Source: Brucella anthropi ATCC 49188 (GTDB lineage Bacteria > Pseudomonadota > Alphaproteobacteria > Rhizobiales > Rhizobiaceae). From it: DNA of 64,000 nucleotides. Location of the stretch: positions 1,018,501-1,082,500 of the forward strand of contig NC_009667.1 in NCBI RefSeq assembly GCF_000017405.1. The letters run 5' to 3'. Below are positions 20,438 to 29,358 of the stretch, piece after piece. The notes under the pieces were generated by a model, which worked only from the letters and a program-made list of their open reading frames with translations, was not told where the DNA came from and did not search any database. Within the stretch, counting starts at the first letter, position 1. Each line of letters starts with the position of its first letter. A program made the position numbers and the translations under genes.

Positions 20438-21295
20438 ATGGCCGCCCGTTTGTTCCCCGTCATGTTTGTCCTGCTTTGGGCCACCGGTTTTATCGGAGCC
20501 GGGCTTTCCATGCCTTATGCCGAACCATTTACTTTCATGGCGGTGCGTTTTTCCATCGCGGCTGTCATCATGACACTTTGGGCGCTGGCGAGCCGGAGTA
20601 TCTGGCCGAAAGGCGATGTGCTTCTTCATGCGGCGATTGCCGGTTGTCTCATCCACGGTGTTTATCTTTCCGCCTTGTTCTGGGCCGTTCACCACGGCCT
20701 GCCTGCGGGAATGTCAGGTCTGGTGGCGGGCCTTCAGCCGATGTTGACCACGCTGATTGCGGCCATTCTTCTGGGAGAACGAGCGAGCGGGCGGCAATGG
20801 ACGGGGCTTCTGATCGGTTTCTGCGGCGTCGCCATGGTGGTATGGCCGAAGTTTTCGGCTGGCAGTGGTGTCGATCCGAAAAGCCTGGCGGCGGCATTTT
20901 TGGCTGTGGTGGCGATCAGCACTGGCACAGTCTGGCAGAAGCGGTTCGGCACGGCTGGTGATCTCAAGGCCGGGACGGCGGTGCAATACATCGCTGCGGC
21001 CATTTTGACTGCTATCTGTGCCTTTGCTTTCGAAACACGCGTCATGATCTGGTCGCCATCGCTGATTTTTGCTCTGGTCTGGCTGACGCTTGCTATTTCT
21101 ATCGGTGCCATTCTGGCGCTTCTCGTCATGATCCGCGAAGGCGCCATGTCGAAAGTCGCATCGTTGTTCTATCTGGTGCCCGGCACCGCCGCGATCATGG
21201 CCTATCTGATTTTTGGTGAAACGCTATCGGCAATCCAGATTGCAGGTATGGTGGTGACGACGCTTGGCGTTGCACTGACTACTTTACGTCGATAA
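20438..21295 (+). CDS. EamA/DMT family transporter
   Basis: 285 residues with about ten hydrophobic helices in two EamA repeats, the drug/metabolite transporter fold. The first repeat includes MPYAEPFTFMAVRFSIAAV and the second ends near YLIFGETLSAIQIAGM. Substrate unknown. It converges on the YihY gene with a 17-base overlap. Confidence 0.9.
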   Translation: MAARLFPVMFVLLWATGFIGAGLSMPYAEPFTFMAVRFSIAAVIMTLWALASRSIWPKGDVLLHAAIAGCLIHGVYLSALFWAVHHGLPAGMSGLVAGLQPMLTTLIAAILLGERASGRQWTGLLIGFCGVAMVVWPKFSAGSGVDPKSLAAAFLAVVAISTGTVWQKRFGTAGDLKAGTAVQYIAAAILTAICAFAFETRVMIWSPSLIFALVWLTLAISIGAILALLVMIREGAMSKVASLFYLVPGTAAIMAYLIFGETLSAIQIAGMVVTTLGVALTTLRR

Positions 21296-22145
21296 GCTCG
21301 GGTTGTTGTTCGCGCTTGCGAAAAATCATGATCGCGGCGTTTATTTCCGCACCGATGATGAAAATTGCCGAGAGCATATAGAGAAAGACGATGGCCACCA
21401 TGATGGAGGCGAGGCCCGCATAGGTCGTCACATAGGTGGCGAAAGTTTCCAGATATTTTGCGAAGGCCATCGCGGCGGCAAGCCAGGCGATGAGCGTGAT
21501 CAATATGCCGGGCAGTATGTCACCGAGGCTGCGGCGTCCGGCTGGAAGCCAGATATGCACCATGAACAGTGCCAGAACCAGAACCCCCACTGCCACAGTA
21601 TAGCGCCAGAACGCAATCGTTCCTGTGAACGGCGCTATATCGGGAAACCATTGTTCGGCAAGACGCACGGCAAGCGGGGCCAGAACCAGCAGAAAGCTGA
21701 TTGCCATCAGGCTCAGAGTGCCGACGAGAACGAAGCCCAGACTTTGCAAGCGGCAGAAAATGATCGAGCGCTGGTCGGTGACGCGATAGGCTCGGTTGAG
21801 CGCGATGCGCAGCGCCTCCACGCCGTTGGAGGCGAAATAGGCCGCTGCAATAACGCTCAATGTCAGAAGTCCGCTGCGCTGCACGGTCAGCACGTTCATC
21901 ACTTCGTTGGCAATTGGGGCTGCGATGTTCGACGGCCACATATCGAAGATGACATGCACCGCCGTATCGGCGAATTCCTTGGTGCCGAGAAAGCTTGCAA
22001 GCGTTGTGGCAAAGATAAGGAACGGAAACAATGCCATCAGGCCGGAAAGGGCTATATGGCTAGCGAAGGCCCAGCCATCGTCCGAACTGAAATGACCGAT
22101 GACATCATAGGTGATCTGACGGAGAAAACGTCTGATTTTTCGCAT
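21279..22145 (-). CDS. YihY/BrkB family inner-membrane protein
   Basis: 288 residues with about six hydrophobic helices. Family blocks seen are FSSDDGWAFASHIALSGLMALFPF near the N-terminus and YFASNGVEALRIALNRAYRV in the middle. The family was once called ribonuclease BN, which is now known to be wrong for YihY; the true function is unknown. The 142-base gap to the divergent SDR gene shows nothing distinctive. Confidence 0.9.
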   Translation of the reverse strand: MRKIRRFLRQITYDVIGHFSSDDGWAFASHIALSGLMALFPFLIFATTLASFLGTKEFADTAVHVIFDMWPSNIAAPIANEVMNVLTVQRSGLLTLSVIAAAYFASNGVEALRIALNRAYRVTDQRSIIFCRLQSLGFVLVGTLSLMAISFLLVLAPLAVRLAEQWFPDIAPFTGTIAFWRYTVAVGVLVLALFMVHIWLPAGRRSLGDILPGILITLIAWLAAAMAFAKYLETFATYVTTYAGLASIMVAIVFLYMLSAIFIIGAEINAAIMIFRKREQQPELIDVK

Positions 22146-22287
22146 CCGCAGATTTGTCCCTCAAAGCCCTGATCGGTATTCGATAGTGTTCAGCCGGTGT
22201 TTCAAGGCCTTAAATCTAGCATTGGTCTGCGGATTGCAAGGGCGCGACCCGTTTTAAACCGGAGCCGAATCAAGCAAGCTTGGCGAA

Positions 22288-23163
22288 ATGACAGCGGGAA
22301 ACGAACATATGGCTCCGGCACAAACCGGTCAGAACCGACAGCGTAATATCATCATCACCGGCTGTTCCTCCGGTATCGGTGCCTATTGTGCCGAAGCACT
22401 GCACAGTCAAGGCTGGCGCGTCTTTGCGACCGCCCGCAAGGATGCGGATATTGCGGCACTCAAGGCGCAGGGAATGGAAGCGCATTATCTCGACTATACG
22501 GAACCGCAGTCGATCGCGGTCTTAGCCGATGAGGTGCTGCGCCAGACGGACGGCAAGCTCGATGCCCTGTTCAATAATGGTGCTTATGCTCAACCCGGCG
22601 CGATAGAGGACTTGCCGGTCGAAGCCTTACGCCAGCAGTTCGAAGCCAATTTCTTCGGTTGGCACGACCTTACCCGACGCGTGGTTCCGGTCATGCGCAG
22701 GCAAGGGCATGGGCGCATCGTGCATTGCTCGTCGATCCTCGGCCTCGTACCGATGAAATGGCGCGGTGCTTATGTGGCGTCAAAGTTTGCGCTTGAAGGA
22801 CTGATGCTTGCGCAGCGCATGGAGCTGGAAGGCTCCGGTATCGATGTGTCGCTGATCGAGCCTGGCCCGATTGCTTCGCGCTTCACTTACAACGCCGCCA
22901 GCCACGCCAGAGCCAATATCGACATGGAAGCTTCGGTGCATCGCGAGCTTTACCAGCGCCAGATGGCGAAACTGGAAGGCGGCGGTACAAAATCCAAGAA
23001 CAAGCTTGGACCGGAAGCCGTCTATGCTGTACTGCTTCATGCATTGGAGGCGCCGCGTCCCCGCCCGCATTATGTGGTGACGAGACCGGCGAAACTTGGG
23101 TCACTGGCACGGCGCCTGATGCCGGCACGCTGGCTCTACCGGATGCTGTCCGACCAGTCATGA
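22288..23163 (+). CDS. Short-chain dehydrogenase/reductase
   Basis: Classical SDR oxidoreductase of 291 residues. The nucleotide-binding TGCSSGIGAYCAEAL lies near 26-40, NNGA near 99, the catalytic Ser in HCSSILGLVP, and the YxxxK in YVASKFALEG (about 162-171). The N-terminal 20 residues are polar and variable, so a start at the ATG at 22309 is possible. The substrate is unknown. A HIG1-type gene follows 33 bases later in the same direction. Confidence 0.9.
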   Translation: MTAGNEHMAPAQTGQNRQRNIIITGCSSGIGAYCAEALHSQGWRVFATARKDADIAALKAQGMEAHYLDYTEPQSIAVLADEVLRQTDGKLDALFNNGAYAQPGAIEDLPVEALRQQFEANFFGWHDLTRRVVPVMRRQGHGRIVHCSSILGLVPMKWRGAYVASKFALEGLMLAQRMELEGSGIDVSLIEPGPIASRFTYNAASHARANIDMEASVHRELYQRQMAKLEGGGTKSKNKLGPEAVYAVLLHALEAPRPRPHYVVTRPAKLGSLARRLMPARWLYRMLSDQS

Positions 23164-23196
23164 GGTCAGGAACAGTGCGCGTGGGAAGGAAATAAA

Positions 23197-23400
23197 ATGG
23201 ACGTTCTGTTCAAGGGCGCGGCAATGGTGGCCATGTTTGCTGTGGCCGTCGTTCTGATCATCGGTCTGCGCAACATGATGCGCGGCGGTGACGGCAATTT
23301 CTCGAACAAGATGATGCAGCTGCGTGTTTTCCTGCAGTTCATTGCCATCGTTCTGATCGTTGGTGCGATCTATTTTGCCCGCCAGAAAACTGGCCAGTAA
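23197..23400 (+). CDS. HIG1-like twin-transmembrane protein
   Basis: 67 residues with two hydrophobic helices (VAMFAVAVVLIIGLRNMM and VFLQFIAIVLIVGAIYF) joined by a short loop, RGGDGNFSNKMMQLR. This matches the alphaproteobacterial twin-TM HIG1-domain proteins related to respiratory-supercomplex factors. The ATG has AAGGAAA upstream. The adenosyltransferase ATG follows its stop after two bases, so the two are co-translated. Confidence 0.87.
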   Translation: MDVLFKGAAMVAMFAVAVVLIIGLRNMMRGGDGNFSNKMMQLRVFLQFIAIVLIVGAIYFARQKTGQ

Positions 23401-23402
23401 AT

Positions 23403-23993
23403 ATGGTCAAGCTCAACAAGATCTATACCCGGACGGGCGACAAGGGCACGACCGGACTTGCCAGCGGACCACGGCGGCTGAAGTCGGACCTGCGCGTCGA
23501 AGCCTATGGTACGGTGGATGAAACCAATGCCTGCATTGGCATGGCGCGCCTTCACACCGGCGGCGAAGATAATCCTCATGCGCAAATCGATGCCATGCTG
23601 GGCCGTATCCAGAACGATCTTTTCGACCTTGGCGCGGATCTTTCGACGCCGGATGATGGCAAGCCGCTCGCCTACGAACCTTTGCGCATCGTCGCATCGC
23701 AGGTTTCGCGTGTGGAAGCCGATATTGACCTCCTCAATACCGATTTGCAGCCGCTGCGTTCGTTCATTCTTCCGGGCGGCTCGGCGGCATCTGCCGCGTT
23801 GCATCTCGCTCGCACGGTTTCACGCCGGGCTGAACGCCTGATGGTTGCGCTTGCTCGCGTCGAAGGAGAGGTCGTTTCGGCGGAGGCTTTGCAATATATC
23901 AACCGCCTCTCCGATTTCCTGTTCGTGGCGTCGCGAACCGTCAACGATAACGGCGCGCAGGACGTTCTCTGGGTGCCCGGCGCCAACCGTTAG
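23403..23993 (+). CDS. Cob(I)alamin adenosyltransferase, PduO type
   Basis: Transfers adenosyl from ATP to Co(I) corrinoid to give adenosylcobalamin; 196 residues. The PduO signature TRTGDKGTTGLASGPR is near residues 9-24 and YGTVDETNA near 35-43; the late RTVSRRAERL block (about 138-147) is also conserved. It follows the HIG1 gene at once. Its TAG stop is the first three bases of a dispersed palindromic repeat, TAGAGCATG. Confidence 0.94.
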   Translation: MVKLNKIYTRTGDKGTTGLASGPRRLKSDLRVEAYGTVDETNACIGMARLHTGGEDNPHAQIDAMLGRIQNDLFDLGADLSTPDDGKPLAYEPLRIVASQVSRVEADIDLLNTDLQPLRSFILPGGSAASAALHLARTVSRRAERLMVALARVEGEVVSAEALQYINRLSDFLFVASRTVNDNGAQDVLWVPGANR

Positions 23994-24096
23994 AGCATGT
24001 CTCCCGAAAGTGGGAACCGGTTTCGGGATAAAGACATGCGAAAAGACAAACATTTAGAGCGCCGGTCTGATTCAATCAGATCGATACGCGCTCTAA
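23991..24096. repeat. Two-module mosaic palindromic repeat
   Basis: Module 1 runs from TAGAGCATGTCTCCCGAAA through GTGGGAACC to TTTCGGGATAAAGACATGC (23991-24039), an imperfect palindrome. A spacer GAAAAGACAAACATT follows. Module 2 (24054-24096) is TAGAGCGCCGGTCTGATT/AATCAGATCGATACGCGCTCTA, related to the ppa terminator. It lies between convergent genes. The type matches the rhizobial intergenic mosaic elements known from related genomes. Confidence 0.75.
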
Positions 24097-24833
24097 ACGC
24101 CACGTCTGTTGCCCCAGATCAGCACGTGAAGCTGGGGCAGGACGTGCGCTTCGTACCAGCCATCCGCAATTACCTTTTCGACCAGCCATTCCATTCGCCG
24201 CATGATGCCGTCGATATCGATTGCGGCATCATGTGCTTCGGGCGGCGGCGGTGTGTGATTGCCGGGCTGGAGATAGACCGGTAGACCGGAATATTGACTG
24301 GCTACATCTTTGGCGAAGACGTAATCGGCATCGTCGAAGATGACGAATTTCAGCACCGTTCGCGGCGTTCTGCCTGCAGCCTCGACACAGACCGCAAGCG
24401 CATCGAAATCGGCATCCATACCGCTTGAAGGCGGCTTTGGGCTCAGTACCAGTGTGTCGAGCGCGGAAAACCAGTCTTGCGCGACCGATCCTTGGGTTTC
24501 CAGTGCAAAGCGATAGCCTTCGGTCTTGCCGTGCTCGATCAAGGGTCCCAGCGGCTGAATGGCCGGATTGCCGCCAGAAAGTGACACTGTTAGTGGCTTA
24601 TTTCGGGAAAGTGTCGTCACTTCACCCCAAACTGCCTCCACGCTCATCGCTTTCCACTCGCGACGAAAACGGCTTTCGACGGCATGCAGGCTATCGCACC
24701 AGACGCAGCGATAATCGCAGCCACCGGTTCGCACGAAGACGGTCGGCTCACCGATCAGCACACCTTCGCCCTGTAGCGTGGGGCCGAAAATCTCTGCGAT
24801 GCGTATTTGCGTCACGGTCTGTACTCGGCCCAT
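24093..24833 (-). CDS. queE: 7-carboxy-7-deazaguanine synthase QueE
   Basis: Radical SAM enzyme converting 6-carboxytetrahydropterin to 7-carboxy-7-deazaguanine in queuosine synthesis. The cluster motif is CDYRCVWC (CX3CX2C, about residues 39-46), preceded by GPTLQGEG. The protein is 246 residues. The start overlaps queD by 22 bases; a GTG at 24815, at about the fourth base before the end of queD, is an alternative. It is the last gene of the queC-queD-queE operon. Confidence 0.94.
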   Translation of the reverse strand: MGRVQTVTQIRIAEIFGPTLQGEGVLIGEPTVFVRTGGCDYRCVWCDSLHAVESRFRREWKAMSVEAVWGEVTTLSRNKPLTVSLSGGNPAIQPLGPLIEHGKTEGYRFALETQGSVAQDWFSALDTLVLSPKPPSSGMDADFDALAVCVEAAGRTPRTVLKFVIFDDADYVFAKDVASQYSGLPVYLQPGNHTPPPPEAHDAAIDIDGIMRRMEWLVEKVIADGWYEAHVLPQLHVLIWGNRRGV

Positions 24834-25168
24834 GTCTTGGGCGTTTCACTGACCCGCACGGCGGAAATTTCCGGCCAGCGCGCATAACACCATTCGAAAA
24901 AATGCCGGGCGAGGGTTTCAGCCGTGCTCTGGTCGTGGCCCAGAACATCGTTGAGATGGCGGTGGTCAAAACAATCATCGATGTAGCGCTTGAACGGTGC
25001 CAGCTCATGATAATCACGGACAAAGCCGTGCTGGTTAAGATCGTCAGCCGAGAGCTCGACCTCAACAATATAATTGTGGCCGTGCAGGCGGGCGCATTGA
25101 TGATCGTCCGGCAGCCCGGTCAACTGATGCGATGCGGAGAAATGAAATTCCTTGGTAATGCGAAACAT
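24812..25168 (-). CDS. queD: 6-carboxy-5,6,7,8-tetrahydropterin synthase QueD
   Basis: 118-residue zinc enzyme that turns dihydroneopterin triphosphate into 6-carboxytetrahydropterin. The zinc ligands are in FHFSASHQL (His near 8 and 13) and [12 protein letters not shown] (HGH near 28-30); the catalytic Cys is just before, in QCARLHGH. Its ATG shares one base with the queC stop (TGATG), so translation is coupled. Confidence 0.95.
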   Translation of the reverse strand: MFRITKEFHFSASHQLTGLPDDHQCARLHGHNYIVEVELSADDLNQHGFVRDYHELAPFKRYIDDCFDHRHLNDVLGHDQSTAETLARHFFEWCYARWPEISAVRVSETPKTWAEYRP

Positions 25169-25866
25169 CAGGCGTTCCTCTTCTCGATTGCCGAGCGCCA
25201 GAAATCCGCATCTTCATAAAGGGTAGGGTCTTCGACACCGGCGAGATGGAAGGCTTCGCGTCGCTCGACGCAGGTGCCGCAGCGTCCGCAGTGATGTTCG
25301 CCACCCTTGTAGCAAGACCATGTCGCGGCAAAGGGCGCACCGTGTTTTGCGCCGTCGATAACGATATCGGCTTTGGATGCGTGCACATAAGGCGCGAGCA
25401 GCTTTATGTCCGCATAACCGTCCAATGCATGGTTCTGCATCGTCTGGAAGGCATCAATAAAACCGGGGCGGCAGTCGGGATAAATGAAGTGATCGCCGCC
25501 ATGGACGGCAAGGGCTATCGCCTCGGCTTTTTGGGCAGCGGCCACGCCGAATGCTATTGCCAGCATGATCGCATTGCGGTTCGGAACGACGGTGATCTTC
25601 ATTGTTTCTTCGGCATAGTGTCCGTCCGGCACATCGATATCGTCAGTGAGGGCGGAGCCGGTCAGGCTGGCACCGATGTTGGTGATATCGATGATCTGGT
25701 GGGGAACGCCGAGCCTTTCGGCGCAGGCTTTGGCCGAATCCAGTTCCTTTTTGTGGCGCTGGCCATAGTCGAAGGAGAGGAGGGCGGTGAGTTGGTGTTC
25801 GCTTGCAATTCTGTAAGCAAGCGAAACGGAATCGAGTCCGCCGGAGCAGACGACGAGCGTTTTCAT
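25168..25866 (-). CDS. queC: 7-cyano-7-deazaguanine (preQ0) synthase QueC
   Basis: ATP-dependent nitrile-forming enzyme of 232 residues, first gene of the operon. The PP-loop VCSGGLDSVSLAY is at residues 6-18, and the C-terminal zinc site is CGRCGTCVERREAF with an upstream Cys in WSCYKGGEHHCGRC. The ATG has AAGGA ten bases upstream, placed at the 3' end of a preQ1-I riboswitch. Confidence 0.96.
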   Translation of the reverse strand: MKTLVVCSGGLDSVSLAYRIASEHQLTALLSFDYGQRHKKELDSAKACAERLGVPHQIIDITNIGASLTGSALTDDIDVPDGHYAEETMKITVVPNRNAIMLAIAFGVAAAQKAEAIALAVHGGDHFIYPDCRPGFIDAFQTMQNHALDGYADIKLLAPYVHASKADIVIDGAKHGAPFAATWSCYKGGEHHCGRCGTCVERREAFHLAGVEDPTLYEDADFWRSAIEKRNA

Positions 25867-25876
25867 AAGTCAGGGT

Positions 25877-25910
25877 TCCTTGTTTTGACCGGGTAGGCTG
25901 CGACCGGATT
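25877..25910 (-). promoter_or_regulatory. preQ1-I riboswitch controlling queCDE
   Basis: Minus-strand RNA reads CCGG, then UCGCAGCCUAC, then CCGG, then UCAAAACAAGGA. The two CCGG segments form stem P1 (25904-25907 with 25889-25892). The loop and A-rich tail match the translational preQ1-I aptamer known from Thermoanaerobacter (GGUCGCAG...ACCC...AAAACAAGG). AAGGA in the tail (25877-25881) is also the queC Shine-Dalgarno, so ligand binding would hide it and repress translation. Placement upstream of preQ0 synthesis genes fits feedback control. Confidence 0.85.
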
Positions 25911-26042
25911 GCGAGGCGTTACCTAAAGCATGGCGCATCGCTTGTAAACGACATGAAAACGGGAGGTGTCGGGTTGCTCGGTTTTGGAATGACCTCTTGT
26001 CAGAATAAATTGATTTTAATCGATATAGCGGCCTGTGCCTGA

Positions 26043-26058
26043 TTGACGTGCACGTCAA
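26043..26058. promoter_or_regulatory. Perfect 16-bp palindrome upstream of etfBA
   Basis: TTGACGTGCACGTCAA is an exact palindrome lying between divergent queC and etfB, 160 bases before the etfB start. It has the shape of operators bound by MerR-type LiuR regulators of branched-chain amino acid and acyl-CoA catabolism, whose regulons often include ETF genes; that assignment is from memory and tentative. The rest of the 351-base gap holds the riboswitch and no gene. Confidence 0.5.
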
Positions 26059-26217
26059 CCGTCTTTAGGTTTCGTGCCGGTTCCCGGCGGATAGGCAGCG
26101 CATTTGCGTCATAACCCAAGTTGCGCTGGTGCCGCTTTCATGTCGGATTTTGACATGCGGGTGGGAGTTCACGGCGGCATAGTCGTGCTGCAAGAGTCAT
26201 TGAAGAGGTAATCGCGG

Positions 26218-26964
26218 ATGAAAGTCCTTGTCGCAGTGAAACGGGTTGTCGATTACAACGTAAAGATCCGTGTAAAGGGAGACGGTTCGGGCGTTGAGCT
26301 TGCGAACGTCAAGATGTCGATGAACCCTTTCGATGAGATCGCGGTTGAAGAAGCGATCCGTCTGAAGGAAGCGGGCAAGGTGACGGAAATCGTCGCGGTT
26401 TCGGTCGGCCCGGCACAGGCACAGGAAACGCTGCGTACCGCACTTGCCATGGGCGCCGATCGTGCGATCCTGGTGAAGTCGGACGAAACGGTTGAGCCGC
26501 TTGGCGTTGCCAAGGTTCTCAAGGGCGTGGTCGATGCGGAAAAGCCGGATCTCGTCTTCCTCGGCAAGCAGGCAATCGACGATGATTCCAACCAGACTGG
26601 CCAGATGCTTTCGGCCCTTCTCAACTGGAGCCAGGCGACGTTCGCCTCGAAGGTGGAACTGGGCGACGGTTCGGCCAAGGTAACGCGCGAAGTTGATGGT
26701 GGTCTCCAGACCATCGACGTGAAGCTTCCGGCTATCGTTACGGTCGATCTTCGTTTGAACCAGCCGCGCTATGCGTCGCTGCCGAACATCATGAAGGCCA
26801 AGAAGAAGCCGCTGGACGAGAAGTCGCCTGCCGATTTCGGCGCCGACATTGCGCCGCGTCTCAAGGTCCTGAAGACTGAAGAGCCGGGTGGCCGCAAGGC
26901 TGGCGTGAAGGTCGGTTCAGTTTCTGAACTGGTCGAGAAGCTCAAGGCCGACGGCGTACTCTAA
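26218..26964 (+). CDS. etfB: Electron transfer flavoprotein beta subunit
   Basis: 248-residue AMP-binding beta subunit of ETF, which carries electrons from acyl-CoA dehydrogenases to ETF-ubiquinone oxidoreductase. Conserved regions are [33 protein letters not shown] and the beta signature near [16 protein letters not shown]. The ribosome site GAAGAGG lies before the ATG. etfA follows 23 bases later. Confidence 0.96.
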   Translation: MKVLVAVKRVVDYNVKIRVKGDGSGVELANVKMSMNPFDEIAVEEAIRLKEAGKVTEIVAVSVGPAQAQETLRTALAMGADRAILVKSDETVEPLGVAKVLKGVVDAEKPDLVFLGKQAIDDDSNQTGQMLSALLNWSQATFASKVELGDGSAKVTREVDGGLQTIDVKLPAIVTVDLRLNQPRYASLPNIMKAKKKPLDEKSPADFGADIAPRLKVLKTEEPGGRKAGVKVGSVSELVEKLKADGVL

Positions 26965-26987
26965 AGAAATCGGAAGGGACGATATAA

Positions 26988-27917
26988 ATGGCTATTCTTC
27001 TTATTGCCGAACATGACAATGCAACCCTTTCCGACCAGACGGCGAAGGCGCTGACGGCGGCTGCCCAGATCGGCGGCGACGTGGATGTTCTGGTTGCAGG
27101 CAAGGGCGCGAAGGCTGCAGCCGATGCTGCCGCCAAGCTCAAGGGTGTGCGTAAGGTTCTGCTTGCTGAAAGCGATGGACTGGAAAACCGTCTGGCCGAG
27201 CCAACGGCCGCTCTCATCGTGGAACTGGCAGGCAATTACGACACGATCATTGCTCCGGCAACGACCTCGGCCAAGAACATCCTGCCGCGCGTTGCAGCGC
27301 TTCTCGATGTGATGCAGTTGTCCGAAATCATGGAAGTCGTGTCGGCTGATACGTTCAAGCGTCCGATCTATGCGGGCAATGCGATCCAGACGGTCCAGTC
27401 GACCGATGCAAAGAAGGTTATCACCGTGCGTACCGCGTCGTTCCAGGCAACGGGCGAAGGTGGTTCGGCTGCAGTTGAAAGCGTCAATGCAGCAGCCGAT
27501 CCGGCGCTGTCGAGCTTCGTCGGCAATGCATTGTCGGATTCGGACCGTCCGGAACTGACCTCGGCCAAGATCATCATCTCCGGCGGTCGTGCGCTCGGTT
27601 CTGCCGAAAAGTTCCAGGAAGTGATCCTGCCGGTTGCCGACAAGCTTGGTGCAGCGGTCGGCGCAAGCCGTGCTGCAGTCGATGCGGGCTACGCGCCGAA
27701 CGACTGGCAGGTTGGCCAGACCGGCAAGGTGGTTGCCCCGGATCTCTACATCGCCGTCGGAATCTCCGGTGCGATCCAGCATCTGGCCGGTATGAAGGAC
27801 AGTCGCGTGATCGTGGCGATCAACAAGGACGAGGAAGCGCCGATCTTCCAGGTGGCCGATTACGGCCTCGTCGGCGATCTCTTTACGATCCTGCCGGAAC
27901 TGCAAAAAGCGCTTTAA
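26988..27917 (+). CDS. etfA: Electron transfer flavoprotein alpha subunit
   Basis: 309-residue FAD-binding subunit of ETF. The C-terminal FAD signature [20 protein letters not shown] is near residues 247-266, with ISGGRALGS near 193 and [11 protein letters not shown] near 225. AAGGGA lies upstream of the ATG. It forms an operon with etfB ending at a strong terminator. Confidence 0.96.
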   Translation: MAILLIAEHDNATLSDQTAKALTAAAQIGGDVDVLVAGKGAKAAADAAAKLKGVRKVLLAESDGLENRLAEPTAALIVELAGNYDTIIAPATTSAKNILPRVAALLDVMQLSEIMEVVSADTFKRPIYAGNAIQTVQSTDAKKVITVRTASFQATGEGGSAAVESVNAAADPALSSFVGNALSDSDRPELTSAKIIISGGRALGSAEKFQEVILPVADKLGAAVGASRAAVDAGYAPNDWQVGQTGKVVAPDLYIAVGISGAIQHLAGMKDSRVIVAINKDEEAPIFQVADYGLVGDLFTILPELQKAL

Positions 27918-27925
27918 TCGATCAG

Positions 27926-27956
27926 AAAGCGGCGGGCTAGTCCCGCCGCTTTTTCA
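27926..27956 (+). terminator. Rho-independent terminator of etfBA
   Basis: 11-bp perfect arms AAAGCGGCGGG and complement with loop CTAGT, followed by TTTTTC. Confidence 0.9.
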
Positions 27957-28042
27957 TTTGGAAAGCCTTCTGATACGAAAGCGCTGTTTTGCCTTTCTCT
28001 GAATGAGGGCTGTATCCGTCTCGGGCAGAATTGGTATAGTGA

Positions 28043-28175
28043 AGCATCTCCAGCAAAAGTGCGAAGCGGTTTTGCGTTGGACAATGCGAAAAGACAAAGA
28101 CAGAGCATTTCCAGCAAAAGTGCGAAGCGGTTTTGCTGGGGGTAATATGTAAGAACAAAAGTTAGAGCATATGCT
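28043..28175. repeat. Tandem pair of palindromic repeat modules
   Basis: AGCATCTCCAGCAAAAGTGC at 28043 and GCATTTCCAGCAAAAGTGC at 28105 begin two near-identical modules, each continuing GAAGCGGTTTTGC. They are joined by an AATGCGAAAAGACAAAGACAG spacer that resembles the one at 24040. A remnant TAGAGCAT/ATGCTCT follows near 28163-28175. A third full copy lies after ptsP (54593). The element sits between the etfA terminator and hbd. Confidence 0.75.
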
Positions 28176-28217
28176 CTCGGCCTCGGCTCTGTTGTGGAGC
28201 GGCTGAATGAAGGAGTT

Positions 28218-29099
28218 ATGACTGTGGCAATCAAGACGGTAGGGGTGGTCGGCGCAGGACAGATGGGCAGCGGTATTGCTCATGTATGCGCGCTGGCCGG
28301 GTTCGATGTGCTTCTTCACGATGCGGCAGCGGACCGGCTGGAAAAGGGCATCGCCACCATCAATGGCAACATGGCGCGTCAGGTTGCCTCAGGCAAACTG
28401 CTGGAAGACCAACGCGCAGCGGCGATGAAGCTTATCCGTCCGGCAAATTCCATGGAGGATCTGGCGGGTGTCGATCTAGCCATCGAAGCGGCAACGGAAG
28501 ACGAAACCGTCAAGCGCAAGATTTTTGCGCAGCTTTGCACGGTTCTGAACCCCGAAGCGATTCTCGCAACCAACACGTCGTCGATCTCGATCACACGTCT
28601 CGCATCCACGACCGACCGTCCAGAGCGTTTTATCGGCATTCATTTCATGAATCCCGTTCCTGTGATGAAGCTTGTCGAACTGGTGCGCGGCATCGCAACG
28701 GATGAGGAAACCTTCCGCAAGTCGAACGATTTCGTGACCGCGCTTGGCAAGACGATAACCGTTGCCGAAGATTTTCCGGCCTTTATTGTCAATCGCATTC
28801 TGTTGCCGATGATCAACGAGGCCATCTACACGCTTTATGAAGGGGTCGGCAGCGTCGAAGCTATCGATACAGCCATGAAGCTAGGCGCCAACCACCCGAT
28901 GGGGCCGCTACAGCTCGCCGATTTCATTGGCCTCGATACCTGCCTCTCCATCATGCAGGTTCTGCACGACGGGCTGGCGGATTCCAAGTATCGCCCGTGC
29001 CCGCTTCTGGTCAAATATGTCGAAGCAGGCTGGCTGGGACGCAAGACGGGTCGCGGCTTTTACGATTATCGTGGTGAGCATCCGGTTCCGACGCGGTAA
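28218..29099 (+). CDS. 3-hydroxybutyryl-CoA dehydrogenase
   Basis: Soluble NAD-dependent 3-hydroxyacyl-CoA dehydrogenase, about 293 residues, interconverting acetoacetyl-CoA and 3-hydroxybutyryl-CoA. Rossmann motif [11 protein letters not shown] is near residues 11-21, the catalytic region [13 protein letters not shown] near 140-152, and the C-terminal domain ends [15 protein letters not shown] sits only 2 bases before the ATG at 28218 but 8 bases before a GTG at 28224, so the GTG may be the true start. ETF genes upstream suggest shared acyl-CoA metabolism. Confidence 0.92.
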   Translation: MTVAIKTVGVVGAGQMGSGIAHVCALAGFDVLLHDAAADRLEKGIATINGNMARQVASGKLLEDQRAAAMKLIRPANSMEDLAGVDLAIEAATEDETVKRKIFAQLCTVLNPEAILATNTSSISITRLASTTDRPERFIGIHFMNPVPVMKLVELVRGIATDEETFRKSNDFVTALGKTITVAEDFPAFIVNRILLPMINEAIYTLYEGVGSVEAIDTAMKLGANHPMGPLQLADFIGLDTCLSIMQVLHDGLADSKYRPCPLLVKYVEAGWLGRKTGRGFYDYRGEHPVPTR

Positions 29100-29121
29100 G
29101 GCGCTTGAACTTTTGAACATG

Positions 29122-29149
29122 AAAGGCCGGTTAAAACCGGCCTTTTTTA
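29122..29149 (+). terminator. Rho-independent terminator of the 3-hydroxybutyryl-CoA dehydrogenase gene
   Basis: 11-bp arms AAAGGCCGGTT and complement with a 2-base AA gap at the tip, followed by TTTTTT. Confidence 0.9.
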
Positions 29150-29358
29150 ATTGTGGCGACAATTCGCGACCTGTGGAAAAGCTTCAACATCCTTACCATT
29201 AACTTACCCTTAACCATAAGGGTTCAGAGCTTATTCATCTTTGATTGTTAAAGTTTTCATTAAGATGTTCGGAAATGAACAACGTTTCAGAGCCCGGTTA
29301 GTCGGGACAGGACGGGCATCCATTCCGAACAGCATGTTTTTTGACGAAGGTGAAGACG

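Noticed and set aside
24425..25219. 264-codon plus-strand frame across queE and queD
   Set aside because: Antisense to two well-defined enzymes; no independent support.
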